Shown here: piece after piece, positions 53,485 to 62,356 of the stretch | Position numbering within the stretch: position 1 is the first letter of the stretch | Layout of the letters: the number at the start of each line of letters is the position of its first letter | Source: DATHGT01 sp035317605 | GTDB taxonomy: Bacteria; Methylomirabilota; Methylomirabilia; Rokubacteriales; CSP1-6 | Assembly (NCBI GenBank): GCA_035317605.1 | Contig: DATHGT010000197.1 | Coordinates: forward strand, 1 to 64,000 | DNA: 64,000 nucleotides | Direction of reading: 5' to 3' | Notes under the pieces: generated by a model | What the model was told of the DNA's origin: nothing | Seen by the model: the letters and a program-made list of their open reading frames with translations, nothing else | The model's database searches: none | Position numbers and translations under genes: made by a program

Positions 53485-54501
53485 TCAGCGGGGCGCCCGG
53501 GGGACGACGGTGACCTTGATGGAGTCCGGCGCGCGATGGGCGGCGAAGGCGGCGTCGATGGAGCCCAGGTCGAACCGATGGGTGAGTAGCGGTCCGGTGC
53601 GCACGCGGCCCGTCTCCAGCAGCCCGAGGGCCTGGGGGAACTCGTCCTGGTAGATCATCGACCCGACGATGGTGATCTCGTGTCGGACGATCGGGAAGAA
53701 CGACAGCGTCGTCGGCTCGTGCGGGAGCCCGGTGAGCACGACGCGCCCGCCGGGCCGGGCCAGCGCCACCGCGTGGTTCACCGCATCGGCCGTCCCCGCG
53801 GTCTCGACGACGAGATCGACGCCCTCGCGCCCGGAGAACCGCCTGGACAGGACGTCGAGCGGGCCGTCGGCGACCGCGTGGGTCTCGTCGGCCCCCAGCT
53901 CGCGGGCGAGCGCGAAGCGGCGCGCGCTCCGGCTCACCACCAGGACCCGGACGCCCGCCGCGCGCAGCACCTGGAGCGCGAGCAGTCCGAGCGTCCCGCC
54001 GCCGACGACCGCCGCCGTTTGGCCGGGCTTGGGAAGACCCCGGTTGACGGCGCGGACCACGACGGCCAGCGGCTCGGCGATGACCGCCGCGTCGTCTGGG
54101 ACGGAATCGGCGACGGGCCAGCAACACTTCGCGGGCAGCGCGGCGAGCTCGGCGAACGCGCCGTCCGCGTCGATGCCGATGGCGGTTCGCCGGGGGCAGA
54201 GGTTGCGGTTGCCCTCGAGGCAGAGGGGGCAGCGTCCGCACGAATAGTTCGGCTCGGCGACCACGCGCTGCCCCACCCGGAGGTGCGCGACGTTCCCGCC
54301 GATGGCTTCGATCCGACCCACGAATTCGTGGCCCATGATCAAGGGATAGGTCACCGGCCGGTCGCCGCTCCAGATCCGATAGTCGGTCCCGCACAGGCCG
54401 GCCAGGGCAACGCGGACGAGCGCATCGTCGGGCCCGAGGTCGGGGGTGGCAGACGGGCCGACCGTGAGCGAGCGGGGGCTCCGCAGAACGGCCGCGTTCA
54501 C
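53485..54501 (-). CDS. Zinc-dependent alcohol dehydrogenase-family (MDR) oxidoreductase
   Basis: The 338-residue protein has catalytic-zinc ligands in GLCGTDYRIW and GHEFVGRIEA, the structural-zinc Cys set CGRCPLCLEGNRNLC, and the cofactor loop VVGGGTLGLLALQVL. The overall form is like threonine/sorbitol dehydrogenases. The start is GTG 54501. Substrate unknown; the neighbours are a hydrolase and an SDR. Confidence 0.88.
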   Translation of the reverse strand: MNAAVLRSPRSLTVGPSATPDLGPDDALVRVALAGLCGTDYRIWSGDRPVTYPLIMGHEFVGRIEAIGGNVAHLRVGQRVVAEPNYSCGRCPLCLEGNRNLCPRRTAIGIDADGAFAELAALPAKCCWPVADSVPDDAAVIAEPLAVVVRAVNRGLPKPGQTAAVVGGGTLGLLALQVLRAAGVRVLVVSRSARRFALARELGADETHAVADGPLDVLSRRFSGREGVDLVVETAGTADAVNHAVALARPGGRVVLTGLPHEPTTLSFFPIVRHEITIVGSMIYQDEFPQALGLLETGRVRTGPLLTHRFDLGSIDAAFAAHRAPDSIKVTVVPRAPR

Positions 54502-54548
54502 GCCGTCAATCTACCATGGGACCTCGCCACGGCCCCGCAAACAAGGGC

Positions 54549-55304
54549 CTACGCCGCGGTGTGGCCGCCGTCGAGGTAGATGGTTTGACCGGTCATGAAG
54601 TCGGAGGCCGACGAGGCCAGATAGACGGCGAGGGGGCCGATTTCCTCCGGCCGCCCGCGGCGGCGGGCGGGAACGTCGCGGAGCAGGCGGTCGGCGAGGC
54701 GGGTGTCGCCGGTGTCGAAGGCCGGCGCCGACATGTCCGTCTCGAACCAGCCCGGCGCGATGGCGTTGACCTGGATGTTGTGGCGCGCCCACTCGACCCC
54801 GAGCGTGCGGGTGAACGCGACGATCGCACCTTTGGTGGCTGAGTAGATCGTGTAGCCGGGCAGGCCGATGGCCCCCAGCATCGACGACACGTTGACGACC
54901 TTGCCCGCGCCCTGGGCGATGAGATGGGCGGCGGCGGCCCGACAGCCGTTGATCACGCCGCCGAGGTTGACGTCGAGCAACGCACGCCACTCGTCCGGCG
55001 TCCACTCCACCAGCGGCTTCACCCGGGCGACGCCCGAGTTGTTGACCACGATGTCGAGCCGGCCCAGCGCGCCGATCGCCGACCGCATCAGCGTCTCGAC
55101 GGCCGCATAGCTGGTCACGTCGGTCGGGACCACGAGGGCCCGGCGCCCCGCGCCCTCCACGAGGTGGGCGGTCTCCTCGAGGTCCGGTTTCGAGCGCGCG
55201 GCCAGCGCGAGATCGGCGCCGGCCTCGGCCAGCGCCACGGACATCGCGCGACCGAGACCCCGCGACGCGCCGGTGACGACCGCGACCTTCCCGGCGAGCG
55301 TCAC
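54549..55304 (-). CDS. Short-chain dehydrogenase/reductase
   Basis: The 251-residue SDR has the cofactor motif VTGASRGLGRAM, NNSG (usual NNAG) and the catalytic Ser, Tyr and Lys in NVSSMLGAIGLPGYTIYSAT followed by K. It resembles FabG/glucose 1-dehydrogenase-type enzymes. The GTG start at 55304 overlaps the stop of the acyl-CoA ligase gene (GTGA), suggesting the two act on a common substrate. Confidence 0.88.
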   Translation of the reverse strand: MTLAGKVAVVTGASRGLGRAMSVALAEAGADLALAARSKPDLEETAHLVEGAGRRALVVPTDVTSYAAVETLMRSAIGALGRLDIVVNNSGVARVKPLVEWTPDEWRALLDVNLGGVINGCRAAAAHLIAQGAGKVVNVSSMLGAIGLPGYTIYSATKGAIVAFTRTLGVEWARHNIQVNAIAPGWFETDMSAPAFDTGDTRLADRLLRDVPARRRGRPEEIGPLAVYLASSASDFMTGQTIYLDGGHTAA

Positions 55305-57097
55305 CGGTAGAGGTCTTCGAGCGCGTCCCGGTATTTCTCGGAAACGACCTTGCGCTTGACCTTGAGGGTGGGGGTCAGCTCCCCACCCTCCTGGGTGAAG
55401 TCCTGGGCCAGGAGGGTGAACTTCTTGATCTTGGCGTACGACTGGAGCTGCGTGTTCTTCTCCTCCACCGTGCGGCCGACCCGCGCGACCACCTTCGGGT
55501 TCTTCACGGTCACGGCGGGATCGGTGGTGAGGATCCCCTGCTCGCGGGCGAACTTCGTCAGCTCCTCGGGGTTGAGGGTGATCAGGGCCACCGGGAACGG
55601 TCGCCGGTCGCCGTACACCATGGCCTGACTGATGAACGGATCGGTCTTGAGCAGATTCTCGATGTTCTGGGGCGCCAGGTTCATGCCGCCCGCGGTGACG
55701 ATGAGGTCCTTCTTCCGGTCGGTGATGTAGAGGAAGCCCTCGTCGTCGAGCCGGCCGATGTCGCCGGTGTGGAACCAGCCCGTCGGCTCGAAGACCTCCG
55801 CCGTCGCCTCGGGCTGCTTGTAGTACCCGCGGGTGGCGATGTTGGGGCCGCGGGCGAGGATCTCGCCGTCACCGGCGATCTTCAGCTCGACGCCGCTGAG
55901 CGCCTGCCCCACCGAGCCGAACTTGAAGCGCGAGGGCCGGTTGAAGGTGAGCGCGGGACACGTCTCGGTCAGCCCGTAGCCTTCGAGCACCAGGATGCCG
56001 GCCGCGTGGAAGAATTCCGCGATGTCCGGCGACAGCGGGGCGCCGCCCGACACCGCCCACCGCAGGCGGCCTCCGAGGGCGGCGTGGAGCTTCTCGAAGA
56101 CGAGCCGGTCGGCCAGCTTGCGCTTGAAGGCGAGCCCGCCGGCCACGGGCTGGCCGGCCCGCTGGCGGCGACTCACCTCGCGCCCGACGTCCATGGCCCA
56201 GTTGAAGATCCGCTTCTTGATGGGCGAGCCCGCGTCCACCCCGGCGAGGATCCGCCCGTACACTTTTTCGAACACCCGCGGCACGCTGCAGATGAAGTGC
56301 GGGCGCACCTCCTTGAGGTTGTCGCCGACCTTGTCCAGGTTCTCGGCGAAGGCGGTGGTCAGCCCCTTGTACGGCCCCAGGAACGACTCGAGCCGCGCGA
56401 ACGAGTGGGCCAAGGGCAGGAACAACAGGTGTACCCACCCCTCCTCCGCCGGGGTGGCCTGCCCGGAGGCGGTGACGGCGGCGAGGTGATTGCCGTGGGT
56501 CTGCACCACGCCCTTGGGCGGTCCCGTGGTGCCGGAGGTGTATACGATGGTGGCCACGTCGTCCGACGTGGTCGCCGCCACCCGGTCGGCCAGCGTGCTC
56601 TGGTGCGCCTCGCGCGCCTCCCGGCCGAGCCGGCGCAGGGTGTCCCAGGTCATCACGGCCTCGGCCGGCTGCTGCGCGTCGTAGCCGGACATCACCACGA
56701 TCTGCTCGAGGCCTTTCATGTCCGGCCGGGCCTCCAGGGCCTTGGCGAGCTGCGAGGGGTCCTCGACGATCAGGGTCTTGGCCTGCGAGTCGTTCACCAC
56801 GTAGGCGATCAGGTGCGGCGGATAGCTCGGGTAGATCGGCACGGTCACGCAGCCCGCGCTGAAGATGGCCATGTCGGCCTGCGCCCACTCCGCGCGGCTC
56901 GACGACAGCAGCGCGACCGCCTCGCCCTTCTGGCGGCCCAGCGCGATCAGCCCGAGGGCCAGCTCCCGCACGACGTCACCGACGTGCCGCCAGGTGATCG
57001 TCTTCCAGGTCCCCTGCTCCTTGAACTGCTGGGCCGGTTGGTCACCGCTCTTCTCCACACGGTCCCAGAACATCCGGGCCAGCGTGTCGTTCGCCAT
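55301..57097 (-). CDS. Long-chain acyl-CoA synthetase (AMP-forming)
   Basis: The 598-residue ligase has the AMP-binding P-loop YTSGTTGPPKGV, the motif GYGLTETCPALTFN, WFHTGDIG and KDLIVTAGGMNLAPQNIE. It is like FadD15-type bacterial fatty-acid ligases. It activates a fatty acid, giving CoA thioesters for beta-oxidation or polyhydroxyalkanoate synthesis by the adjacent module. ATG 57097 with GGAGG upstream is chosen. Confidence 0.93.
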   Translation of the reverse strand: MANDTLARMFWDRVEKSGDQPAQQFKEQGTWKTITWRHVGDVVRELALGLIALGRQKGEAVALLSSSRAEWAQADMAIFSAGCVTVPIYPSYPPHLIAYVVNDSQAKTLIVEDPSQLAKALEARPDMKGLEQIVVMSGYDAQQPAEAVMTWDTLRRLGREAREAHQSTLADRVAATTSDDVATIVYTSGTTGPPKGVVQTHGNHLAAVTASGQATPAEEGWVHLLFLPLAHSFARLESFLGPYKGLTTAFAENLDKVGDNLKEVRPHFICSVPRVFEKVYGRILAGVDAGSPIKKRIFNWAMDVGREVSRRQRAGQPVAGGLAFKRKLADRLVFEKLHAALGGRLRWAVSGGAPLSPDIAEFFHAAGILVLEGYGLTETCPALTFNRPSRFKFGSVGQALSGVELKIAGDGEILARGPNIATRGYYKQPEATAEVFEPTGWFHTGDIGRLDDEGFLYITDRKKDLIVTAGGMNLAPQNIENLLKTDPFISQAMVYGDRRPFPVALITLNPEELTKFAREQGILTTDPAVTVKNPKVVARVGRTVEEKNTQLQSYAKIKKFTLLAQDFTQEGGELTPTLKVKRKVVSEKYRDALEDLYR

Positions 57098-57191
57098 GGG
57101 GGTCCTCCTCGTATCTCTTTGCCGACGGTGAACGTTCCGCCGCATTGTCGCATCGGTGCGCCCGCCTGGTTGACGCACTGCGAAAAACACC

Positions 57192-57220
57192 TTGCCTCTG
57201 ATAACGCGACGCGTTAGTCT
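57192..57220 (+). promoter_or_regulatory. Promoter of the phasin-like gene with a 15-bp operator palindrome
   Basis: TTGCCT (57192-57197) and TAGTCT (57215-57220) are 17 nt apart. The spacer contains TAACGCGACGCGTTA (57202-57216), a perfect palindrome around one central base that reaches into the -10 box. A repressor bound there would block polymerase; PhaR (57527-58021) and the TetR protein (63120-63707) are candidates. Confidence 0.6.
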
Positions 57221-57275
57221 GATTCTGACGGCGGCCGCGAGGCCACCGAAAGACCGGACGATGCAGGAGGACGAC

Positions 57276-57530
57276 ATGGACGACGCGGCGCGGGCTCAGG
57301 AAATGTGGACGCAGGTCACGGGCAAGAACTTCGAGATGCTCACGGTGTGGGCCGACGCCAACCAGCGCATGCTGCAGGACTGGGTCGACTTCACGTCGGG
57401 CGCGACCAAGGAAGGGCTGCGTCTCTACGGCGAGATGCAGACCAAGGCCCTCGAGGGCATGAAGGCGTGGGCGACGCTCACGGACGCGGTGGCCAAGACG
57501 ACGAAGGAGACCTACGCGCGGGCCGCCTAG
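57276..57530 (+). CDS. Phasin-like granule-associated protein
   Basis: The 84-residue protein is one long amphipathic helix region (RAQEMWTQVTGKNFEMLTVW, TLTDAVAKTTKETYARA), as expected for small phasins that coat polyhydroxyalkanoate granules. Placement next to phaR and the synthase genes supports this. ATG 57276 has AGGAGG at 57265-57270; an earlier in-frame ATG at 57261 is possible. It ends overlapping the convergent phaR gene by 4 nt. Confidence 0.7.
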   Translation: MDDAARAQEMWTQVTGKNFEMLTVWADANQRMLQDWVDFTSGATKEGLRLYGEMQTKALEGMKAWATLTDAVAKTTKETYARAA

Positions 57531-58021
57531 GCGGGCTTGCCCTTCCGCTTTTCCAGACGTTCTTCCAGCGCGCGGAGCCGCTCGCGGAGCGAGGAGACTT
57601 CCTCGCGGAGATGTTCGGCGTCCGGCTCCGCGCCTTCCCGCCGCGGCTCGGCGGCCGGGTTCGGTCCCCATCCGGAGCGGGCGGTCCACTCGCGGAACAC
57701 GCGCTCCATCTCGCGCTGGTTGGTCACGACGCCCTCGAGGCTCGAGCGCATCGAGCGCTGGACGAATTCCTGCCACGCCTGGCCGTGCTTGATGAGCTGG
57801 TGCAGGAAGCCCGTGGGCAGTGTCCCGCGATGGTTCCGTTCGTGCTCGAGGATGATCTGGGTGAGGGTGACGGAGGTGAGGTCGTCGCCGGAGGCCGCGT
57901 CGACCACCGAGATCTCGCGGCCGCCGCGGATCATCTCCTCGATCTCGTCGAGGGTGACGTAGCGGCTCTCCTGGGTGTCGTACAGTTTTCGATTCGAATA
58001 CCGCTTGATCACGTACGCCAT
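57527..58021 (-). CDS. phaR: Polyhydroxyalkanoate synthesis repressor PhaR
   Basis: The 164-residue protein begins with the PhaR DNA-binding domain (VIKRYSNRKLYDTQESRYVT, then LDEIEEMIRGG) and the middle PHB-accumulation domain (DLTSVTLTQIILEHERNHRG). A coiled coil forms the C-terminus. PhaR binds both polymer granules and the promoters of phasin and its own gene. It faces the phasin-like gene. ATG 58021 is preferred to an upstream start because the family motif follows at once. Confidence 0.93.
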   Translation of the reverse strand: MAYVIKRYSNRKLYDTQESRYVTLDEIEEMIRGGREISVVDAASGDDLTSVTLTQIILEHERNHRGTLPTGFLHQLIKHGQAWQEFVQRSMRSSLEGVVTNQREMERVFREWTARSGWGPNPAAEPRREGAEPDAEHLREEVSSLRERLRALEERLEKRKGKPA

Positions 58022-58159
58022 CGACGTCGTCCCCTGGGGCCGCCCTGCCCACCCGGTAGGCACCTCGCAAATCCGCCCGAATCTAACACCGCGCGTCAAG
58101 CCCGACAAGAAGGGCGATGCTAGACTGAACGTCTCGACCTACCCCGCTGGAGGCAATTC

Positions 58160-58903
58160 ATGAAGCTCACCGGCCGGACTGCTCTCGTCACCGGAGGCTC
58201 GCGCGGCATCGGGCGCGCCATCGCCCTGGCTCTTGCCGAGGAGGGCGCGGACGTCGCGGTCAACTACGTCGCGAACGAAGGTGCCGCGCGCGACGTCGTC
58301 GCCCAGATCGAGAAGACCGGCCGGCGCGGGATGATCGCCCAGGCCGACGTCGGCGATTTTCCCGACACCTTTCGCATGGCCCAGAGCGTGATCAAGGAGT
58401 TCGGTCACCTCGACATCCTCGTCAACAACGCCGGCATCAACTCCGACAAGACGTTCGTGAAGATGGATCACGCCTCGTGGCGCAAGGTGCTCTCCATCAA
58501 CCTCGACGGCGTGTTCAACTGCACCAAAGTGTTCGTCGACCAGATGCTCAAGCAGAACTACGGCCGCGTGGTCAACATCACCTCGGTGATCGGGCAGATC
58601 GGCAACTTCGGCCAGGCCAACTACGCGGCCTCCAAGGCCGGGGTGGCCGCGTTCACGAAGTCGCTGGCCAAGGAGCTGGCCGGCAAGGGCGTCACTGTCA
58701 ACGCGGTCGCGCCGGGATTCATCGAGACCGAGATGGTGGACAGCATCCCCGAGAAGGTGAAGGCCCGCCTGCTCGACCAGATCCCGCTGAAGCGCTTCGG
58801 CTCCGTCGAGGAGGTGGCGCGGGCCGTGGTCTACATCGTCTCGTCCGACGGTGACTACATCACCGGCGCCGAGGTGTCGATCAACGGCGGCTTGTTGATG
58901 TAG
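58160..58903 (+). CDS. phaB: Acetoacetyl-CoA reductase / 3-oxoacyl reductase (SDR)
   Basis: The 247-residue SDR has VTGGSRGIGRAIALAL, NNAGIN and the catalytic NITSVIGQIGNFGQANYAAS followed by K. This active-site sequence is close to PhaB, which makes (R)-3-hydroxybutyryl-CoA with NADPH; FabG is the alternative. Context with PhaC, PhaE, PhaJ and PhaR favours PhaB. GGAGG lies 6 nt before the ATG. Its 3' end overlaps phaJ on the other strand by 23 nt. Confidence 0.9.
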   Translation: MKLTGRTALVTGGSRGIGRAIALALAEEGADVAVNYVANEGAARDVVAQIEKTGRRGMIAQADVGDFPDTFRMAQSVIKEFGHLDILVNNAGINSDKTFVKMDHASWRKVLSINLDGVFNCTKVFVDQMLKQNYGRVVNITSVIGQIGNFGQANYAASKAGVAAFTKSLAKELAGKGVTVNAVAPGFIETEMVDSIPEKVKARLLDQIPLKRFGSVEEVARAVVYIVSSDGDYITGAEVSINGGLLM

Positions 58904-59441
58904 CGGCGGTCAGCATCGAGAGGCCGAAAGTGGCCCAGAGGGTCATGGCGCGGGCGGCCCAGGTCCAGGGCTGGAGGGCGAGCAGCACCGCGGGAACGGA
59001 CGCCGGACGCTCGTAGACGACCGGGGCGCGCGAGGGCATGACCCAGGCCTCACCCGTCAGCACTTCTTCGCCGTGCTGATTGAGGCACACCGTCGACAAG
59101 CGAATACGGTTACGCTCACCCATCAGCTCCACCACCGTCACCCGCGCGGTGATGGTGTCGCCGACCTTCACCGGCTTCAGGAACTTCAAGGTCTGCGACA
59201 GATAGATGGCGCCCGGACCGGGGAGCTCGGTCCCGATGGCCGCCGAGATCAGTCCCGCGGTGAAGACGCCGGGAGCGATCGGCTCCTTGAACGACGTGCC
59301 CGCCGCGTACTCCGGATCGCTGTGGATGGGGTTGTAGTCGCCGACGGCTTCGACGAACTCCGCCACCCCGTCGGCGTCCACCTGACGGACGACCTCGGCG
59401 ACGTCGCCCGTCCGCAGCTCGTGAATCGTCTTGCCGATCAT
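58881..59441 (-). CDS. phaJ: MaoC-like (R)-specific enoyl-CoA hydratase with hydrophobic tail
   Basis: The 186-residue protein has a hotdog domain with the catalytic FVEAVGDYNPIHSDPEYA. Family members (PhaJ) turn enoyl-CoA into (R)-3-hydroxyacyl-CoA for polymer synthesis and are usually about 140-160 residues. Here a C-terminal tail of about 35 residues (VPAVLLALQPWTWAARAMTL and on) looks like a membrane- or granule-binding segment. The tail-coding DNA is antisense to the phaB 3' end. ATG 59441 overlaps the phaE stop (ATGA). Confidence 0.87.
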   Translation of the reverse strand: MIGKTIHELRTGDVAEVVRQVDADGVAEFVEAVGDYNPIHSDPEYAAGTSFKEPIAPGVFTAGLISAAIGTELPGPGAIYLSQTLKFLKPVKVGDTITARVTVVELMGERNRIRLSTVCLNQHGEEVLTGEAWVMPSRAPVVYERPASVPAVLLALQPWTWAARAMTLWATFGLSMLTAATSTSRR

Positions 59442-59995
59442 GCACGCTCCTTCGGGGCCGTGTCCGGCCCCCGCGGGGCCGAAGCCGGGTCCGGCCCCCG
59501 CTGGACGGCCCTCAAGACGGCGTTCACGGCCTCCTCGATCCGCTCCACCCGCTCTTCCAGCTCGACGATCTGCCGGGCCACCGCGGTGAGCTGGGTGCGC
59601 GAGGCCAGGTTGAGGGTCTGCAGCGCCTGGTCGATCCCCTGCTCCGCGGCCTTCTTCATCGGGGCCGTGGTCACCAGCCACTGGTCGAGGTAACGGCCCA
59701 GCATCTGGGCGAAGGCCTCGGTGTTCATGACCTGGCTCAGCGCCCGCGACCACGCGTCGATGGACTGGTCGAGGAACTGCTTCCACTGCGACATCACGTC
59801 GGGCGTCATCGGGGTCTGGGCAAAGGCGCGGGCGGACGCCTGCACCCACTGCTCGACGAGCGGGCGCCAGAACGCCATCGGGTCCGCGGGCGGCGGCGGC
59901 GCGGCCGGCTGGGAGAACACCTTGCCCCACGCCGCGGCGCCTTCCTCGAGCTGCTTGCGCCACATGTCGAAGAGCTGCGCGCCGCTGTCACTCAT
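59438..59995 (-). CDS. phaE: PhaE-like polyhydroxyalkanoate synthase subunit
   Basis: The 185-residue protein is helical and Trp/Gln-rich (LFDMWRKQLEEGAAAWGKVF, FWRPLVEQWVQASARAFAQ), with a C-terminal coiled coil (RQIVELEERVERIEEAVNAV) as in PhaE. It also has a proline-rich stretch around residues 30-38. PhaE is the non-catalytic subunit of class III synthases. It lies 18 nt after phaC. Confidence 0.82.
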   Translation of the reverse strand: MSDSGAQLFDMWRKQLEEGAAAWGKVFSQPAAPPPPADPMAFWRPLVEQWVQASARAFAQTPMTPDVMSQWKQFLDQSIDAWSRALSQVMNTEAFAQMLGRYLDQWLVTTAPMKKAAEQGIDQALQTLNLASRTQLTAVARQIVELEERVERIEEAVNAVLRAVQRGPDPASAPRGPDTAPKERA

Positions 59996-60013
59996 CGTTC
60001 ATTCCTCCATCCG

Positions 60014-61144
60014 TCAGGACGACCGGGGAGCGAGCCAGCCGGAGACCTTGGGCCAGCAGTGCAGGGCCGCGCCCCGTCCGGCGATCAGCGAGATGTGGCC
60101 ACCGGGCAGCTCGACGTACTCCTTGTCGCGGCTCGACACCGCGTCCATCAGCGCCCGCACGCAGGCCGGCGGCGCGATGTAGTCCTCCTTGGCCCCCACC
60201 ACGAAGAGCGGACACGTGACCGACGACAGGCGGACCGGCCGTCCGCCGAAGACGAGCTCGCCGCGAAAGAGCTTGTTGCCCTGGTAGAAATCGCGCACCC
60301 ACTGGCGGAAGAACTCGCCGGGAAACGCCACGTACTCGTTGGCCCACTTGTTCAGCGCGTTGAAGCCCTCGACGTACTTGTCGTTCCACGAGTTCCACCA
60401 GAGGTTGAGGTTGGTCGACAGATCCATGGTGGGCTTGAGCAGCTTGAACCCCGCCTTGACGAGGTCCGCGGGCACCGCGCCCAGCGTGTCGACGAAGCGG
60501 TCGACGTTGAAGTGTTTCCGGTCGAGCCAGAGGCCGAACATGCCGACCTGGGAGAAGTCGATGGGGCCGGCCATGTCGATGTAGTTGCGGACGGGGACCT
60601 CGGGATGCGAGGCCACGAACGAGATCGACAGCGGCGCGCCCATGCAGTACCCGAGGACGGACAGCGAGTCGGCCCCGGAAGTCTCCAGGACTTTGCGGGC
60701 CATCTTGGGCAGGATCTTGACCACGCACTCCTCGAACGTCAGCCCGTTGTCCTCCGGGCCGAAGACGCCCCAGTCGAGCAGGTAGAAGTCGAACCCCTTG
60801 CCGGTCATGTGCTCGACGAAGCTGCCGCCGGGCAGCAGGTCGAAGATGTAGGGACGGCTGATGCCGAGGTTCGGCACGAACAGCACGGGGGTGGCGTGCT
60901 CGCGCCGGGACTGATAGCGGTAGAGACGCGACTTGTTGGTCCGGTAGATCTCCTCGCGCGGCGTGCACCCCACCTTGGGCTCGGTGGGATTGAGCATCAT
61001 CTCCGAGAGGTTCTGGGCGCGGCGGATCTGGCGGTCGATCTCCTCCTGCCAGCGCCGGGCCGCGTCGGGGTCGACCGCCGCCGCCCCGTTCTGATAGCCG
61101 GCGGCAAAACGCTCCACGATATCGGCGAACCGTTCCTGCCCCAT
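60014..61144 (-). CDS. phaC: Class III poly(R)-hydroxyalkanoate synthase subunit PhaC
   Basis: The 376-residue enzyme has the synthase lipase box GYCMG with nucleophile Cys 167, catalytic Asp 321 (GAKEDYIAPP) and His 350 (GGHISLIAG). The short length (about 350-380) and the partner PhaE mark class III. It polymerises 3-hydroxyacyl-CoA on granules. ATG 61144 has AAGGAG upstream; a likely promoter is at 61181-61208. Confidence 0.95.
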   Translation of the reverse strand: MGQERFADIVERFAAGYQNGAAAVDPDAARRWQEEIDRQIRRAQNLSEMMLNPTEPKVGCTPREEIYRTNKSRLYRYQSRREHATPVLFVPNLGISRPYIFDLLPGGSFVEHMTGKGFDFYLLDWGVFGPEDNGLTFEECVVKILPKMARKVLETSGADSLSVLGYCMGAPLSISFVASHPEVPVRNYIDMAGPIDFSQVGMFGLWLDRKHFNVDRFVDTLGAVPADLVKAGFKLLKPTMDLSTNLNLWWNSWNDKYVEGFNALNKWANEYVAFPGEFFRQWVRDFYQGNKLFRGELVFGGRPVRLSSVTCPLFVVGAKEDYIAPPACVRALMDAVSSRDKEYVELPGGHISLIAGRGAALHCWPKVSGWLAPRSS

Positions 61145-61180
61145 GCGCGCGCTCCTTTTCGCTAGTGAGCCGTCACGCTG

Positions 61181-61208
61181 AGTATCACATCATGGAGCAC
61201 CGCGCCAA
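61181..61208 (-). promoter_or_regulatory. Possible promoter of phaC-phaE-phaJ
   Basis: On the minus strand TTGGCG (61208-61203) and GATACT (61186-61181) are 16 nt apart. The predicted start, about 30 nt before the phaC ATG, leaves a leader with an AAGGAG site. Moderate match only. Confidence 0.35.
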
Positions 61209-61238
61209 TGATTTTTCGCGGCGCGTCAAGAACCGCGA

Positions 61239-61559
61239 CTACATCGCGAACATCGAGCCGAGCTTCATGGCGAGGCCCATGTCGCCCTTGAGCTTGAGCT
61301 TGCCGGACATGAAGAGCATCTGGCCCGATTGCTTGCCGCTCGTCATGTCGAGCCAGTCCTGGGCCGCCATCGAGAGCGTGAGGGCCGGGTTGGTGCCGGC
61401 GCCCTCGGCCACCGCGCAGGTGCCGTCCTTGATCACCGCGTGCCACGTCCCGCCGCCCTCGCCGCTGATGTCGTACTGGATCACCGCGTTGGTCCCGGCC
61501 GCGCGCTCGGGCTTGAACCGCGGACCCATCGCCTCGAACGTCTCCTTGACCGTCGGCAT
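61239..61559 (-). CDS. SCP2 sterol-carrier-domain protein
   Basis: The 106-residue protein is a stand-alone SCP2 domain: NAVIQYDISGEGGGTWHAVI, then MSGKLKLKGDMGLAMKLGSM in the final helix region. SCP2 domains bind acyl-CoA or lipids, and single-domain forms often accompany acyl-CoA enzymes. It lies between the SDR and phaC on the same strand. ATG 61559 has GAGGAGGGA upstream. Confidence 0.9.
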   Translation of the reverse strand: MPTVKETFEAMGPRFKPERAAGTNAVIQYDISGEGGGTWHAVIKDGTCAVAEGAGTNPALTLSMAAQDWLDMTSGKQSGQMLFMSGKLKLKGDMGLAMKLGSMFAM

Positions 61560-61603
61560 CGCGTCCCTCCTCAGAAGTGAACAGACTCAGAACGTGCCAT
61601 GTC

Positions 61604-62353
61604 TCAGAACGTGAACAGGTCCATGCCCCCGGTGACCGTGAGCACGGCCCCAGTGATGTAGCGCGCCCGCTCCGAGCAGAGGAACGCGATGGCGTGGGCC
61701 ACGTCCTCCGGCTCGCCCTCCCGCTGCATGGCGACGCGCTTGGCCATGCGCTCGTACATCGGACTCAGCTGCGCGTTGGGTCCCACGATGCCCGGGGCGA
61801 TCACGTTGGAGGTCACGCCGTAGCGCGCGCCCTCCAGCGCGACCGACCGGGCGAACCCGATCAGCCCCATCTTGGTCGTGGCGTAGGCGGTCTGCCCGAA
61901 GCCGCCCATCAACCCGGCGATCGAGGCCATGCAGATGACGCGCCCCCATCGGCGCTCGCGCATGCCCGGGAACACCGCCTTGGTGACGTGGTAGCTGCCG
62001 GTGAGGTTCACCGCGAGGTTCAGCTCCCAGTCCGCGTCGTTCATGTCCTTGAGCTGGGCCATCGTGAAGATGATCCCGGCGTTGTTCACGCAGATGTCGA
62101 CGGGGCCGAGATCGCGCGTCACCGCGGCGACCGCGTCTCCGACCTGAGCCGCCTCGCGAACGTCGCACCCATAGCCGCGCGCGACTCCGCCGCCGGCTTC
62201 GATGGTCTTCGCGGTCTCCTCGGCGCCCTCGGCGTTGAGATCGAGGATCGCCACCCGACACCCTTCGGCGGCCAGCACGGTGGCGTCGGCCTGACCGATG
62301 CTGCGCGCGCCACCGGTCACCAACGCCACACGTCCGCTGATCCCGAGGTCCAA
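61604..62353 (-). CDS. Short-chain dehydrogenase/reductase
   Basis: The 249-residue SDR has VTGGARSIGQADA, NNAGIIF and the catalytic CMASIAGLMGGFGQTAYATT followed by K. The best start is TTG 62353, 3 nt after the enoyl-CoA hydratase gene, with AAGG just upstream. The C-terminus MDLFTF ends in a small direct repeat that continues into the spacer. Likely acts on hydroxyacyl-CoA or a similar substrate with its operon partner. Confidence 0.85.
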   Translation of the reverse strand: MDLGISGRVALVTGGARSIGQADATVLAAEGCRVAILDLNAEGAEETAKTIEAGGGVARGYGCDVREAAQVGDAVAAVTRDLGPVDICVNNAGIIFTMAQLKDMNDADWELNLAVNLTGSYHVTKAVFPGMRERRWGRVICMASIAGLMGGFGQTAYATTKMGLIGFARSVALEGARYGVTSNVIAPGIVGPNAQLSPMYERMAKRVAMQREGEPEDVAHAIAFLCSERARYITGAVLTVTGGMDLFTF

Positions 62354-62356
62354 TCC

